Shown: positions 39,322 to 39,444 of the stretch, piece by piece
Position numbering within the stretch: the first letter of the stretch is position 1
How the letters are laid out: each line of letters starts with the position of its first letter
NCBI GenBank assembly: GCA_000437315.1
Contig: FR899407.1
Coordinates: 1 to 39,444, forward strand
Direction of reading: 5' to 3'
Length of the DNA stretch: 39,444 nucleotides
DNA from: Mycoplasma sp. CAG:472
GTDB lineage: Bacteria > Bacillota_I > Bacilli_A > RF39 > UBA660
Translations under genes and position numbers: made by a program
Notes under the pieces: model-generated
Told to the model about the DNA's origin: nothing
The model's input: the letters and a program-made list of their open reading frames with translations, nothing else
Database searches by the model: none

Positions 39322-39444
39322 AGGTGAACGCACAGGAAGTTTGCGTTACCCAATTTACGTGGATAGCGCTATCTGGCTACAATAGATTTCAAAATATGGT
39401 ATAACCACATAATGATTTCTATCATAATCTGGACGGCGCGTTTT
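39322..39444 (+). ncRNA. Unidentified structured RNA, cut by the window end
   Basis: No reading frame is evident and the base composition is clearly less AT-biased than the surrounding spacers. GGT-AACGCA (39323-39332, one bulged G) pairs with TGCGTTACC (39342-39350) around a 9-nt loop, GATAGCGCTATC (39362-39373) is a perfect palindrome, and GC-rich sequence (GGACGGCGCG) runs into the right edge. I compared it by memory with 6S, tmRNA, SRP RNA, RNase P RNA and common riboswitches and found no match. It could also be the leader of a gene beyond the window. Confidence 0.4.

Noticed and set aside
1..39444. tRNA or rRNA genes
   Set aside because: I saw no cloverleaf with a GTTCRANNC arm and no conserved rRNA segments; none is claimed.
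1..39444. Mycoplasma-type code with TGA as tryptophan
   Set aside because: TGA ends several complete genes at the expected family lengths, and Trp positions use TGG.

Overview
The window is very AT-rich bacterial DNA that uses the standard code: TGA is a genuine stop, for example in dnaE and in the XRE-type HTH gene, so this is not a code-4 mollicute. It carries PolC beside DnaE, yqeG-yqeH, yceD-rpmF, mraZ-rsmH-ftsL-pbp and rpsO-pnp, with strong Shine-Dalgarno sites and near-consensus sigma-A promoters with 17-bp spacers. These features point to a Firmicutes/Bacilli-type organism, probably an uncultured gut-type lineage with a reduced genome. That assignment is an inference; no rRNA lies in the window.

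Layout. 1-1865: a cut-off gene end, an MprF/YbhN-like membrane protein and a small unknown protein. 1831-4079: a small accessory island bounded by 46-bp direct repeats (45/46 identical). It splits the terminator of the upstream gene, starts with what looks like the C-terminal remnant of a recombinase, and carries a three-gene operon (unknown protein, XRE-type HTH, RhuM-Fic/Doc fusion). 4176-4904: deoD. 5089-10372: a surface-protein locus with an anchored AYF-type exported protein and, on the minus strand, an acidic single-pass protein plus an anchored protein with 14 cysteine repeats of the CPxGYxxxGNxCYK type. 10564-11253: a HEVGH metalloprotease-like protein. 11390-12721: a decayed DUF1016 (YhcG) pseudogene followed by an intact DUF1016 nuclease-family gene.

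12765-23377 is a compact housekeeping run: dnaE-polC, yqeG-yqeH-mutL. 23378-23750 is non-coding and rich in hairpins. 23751-25819 holds an unknown gene, a HipA/CtkA-like kinase bounded by 31-bp promoter-bearing direct repeats, and a small unknown gene. 25871-30349 holds yceD-rpmF and the start of the division/cell-wall cluster, with MraZ boxes at an exact 10-bp period. 30485-32483 is a Nudix/NrtR-like regulator, a HAD-like phosphatase and an unknown gene; two identical-consensus palindromes (GTGTA-N5-TACAC) suggest self-regulation of a small regulon. 32539-34602 holds a leucine-rich-repeat protein and a small unknown. 34727-37237 is rpsO-pnp. 37399-39266 holds a possible cysteine-peptidase-like protein and a second exported protein that shares its C-terminal module with the one at 5089. 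The window ends in an unidentified, probably structured RNA.

The strongest unexplained signal is in the DUF1016 region. The intact gene contains an in-frame 19-nt palindrome (7-nt arms, 5-nt loop). Two partial copies 320-460 bp upstream have nearly identical flanks but different arm sequences that still pair with each other. The arms covary, the reading frame stays open through each box, and the upstream copies could act as silent donors. The RhuM-Doc gene of the 46-bp-repeat island also carries a perfect in-frame palindrome.
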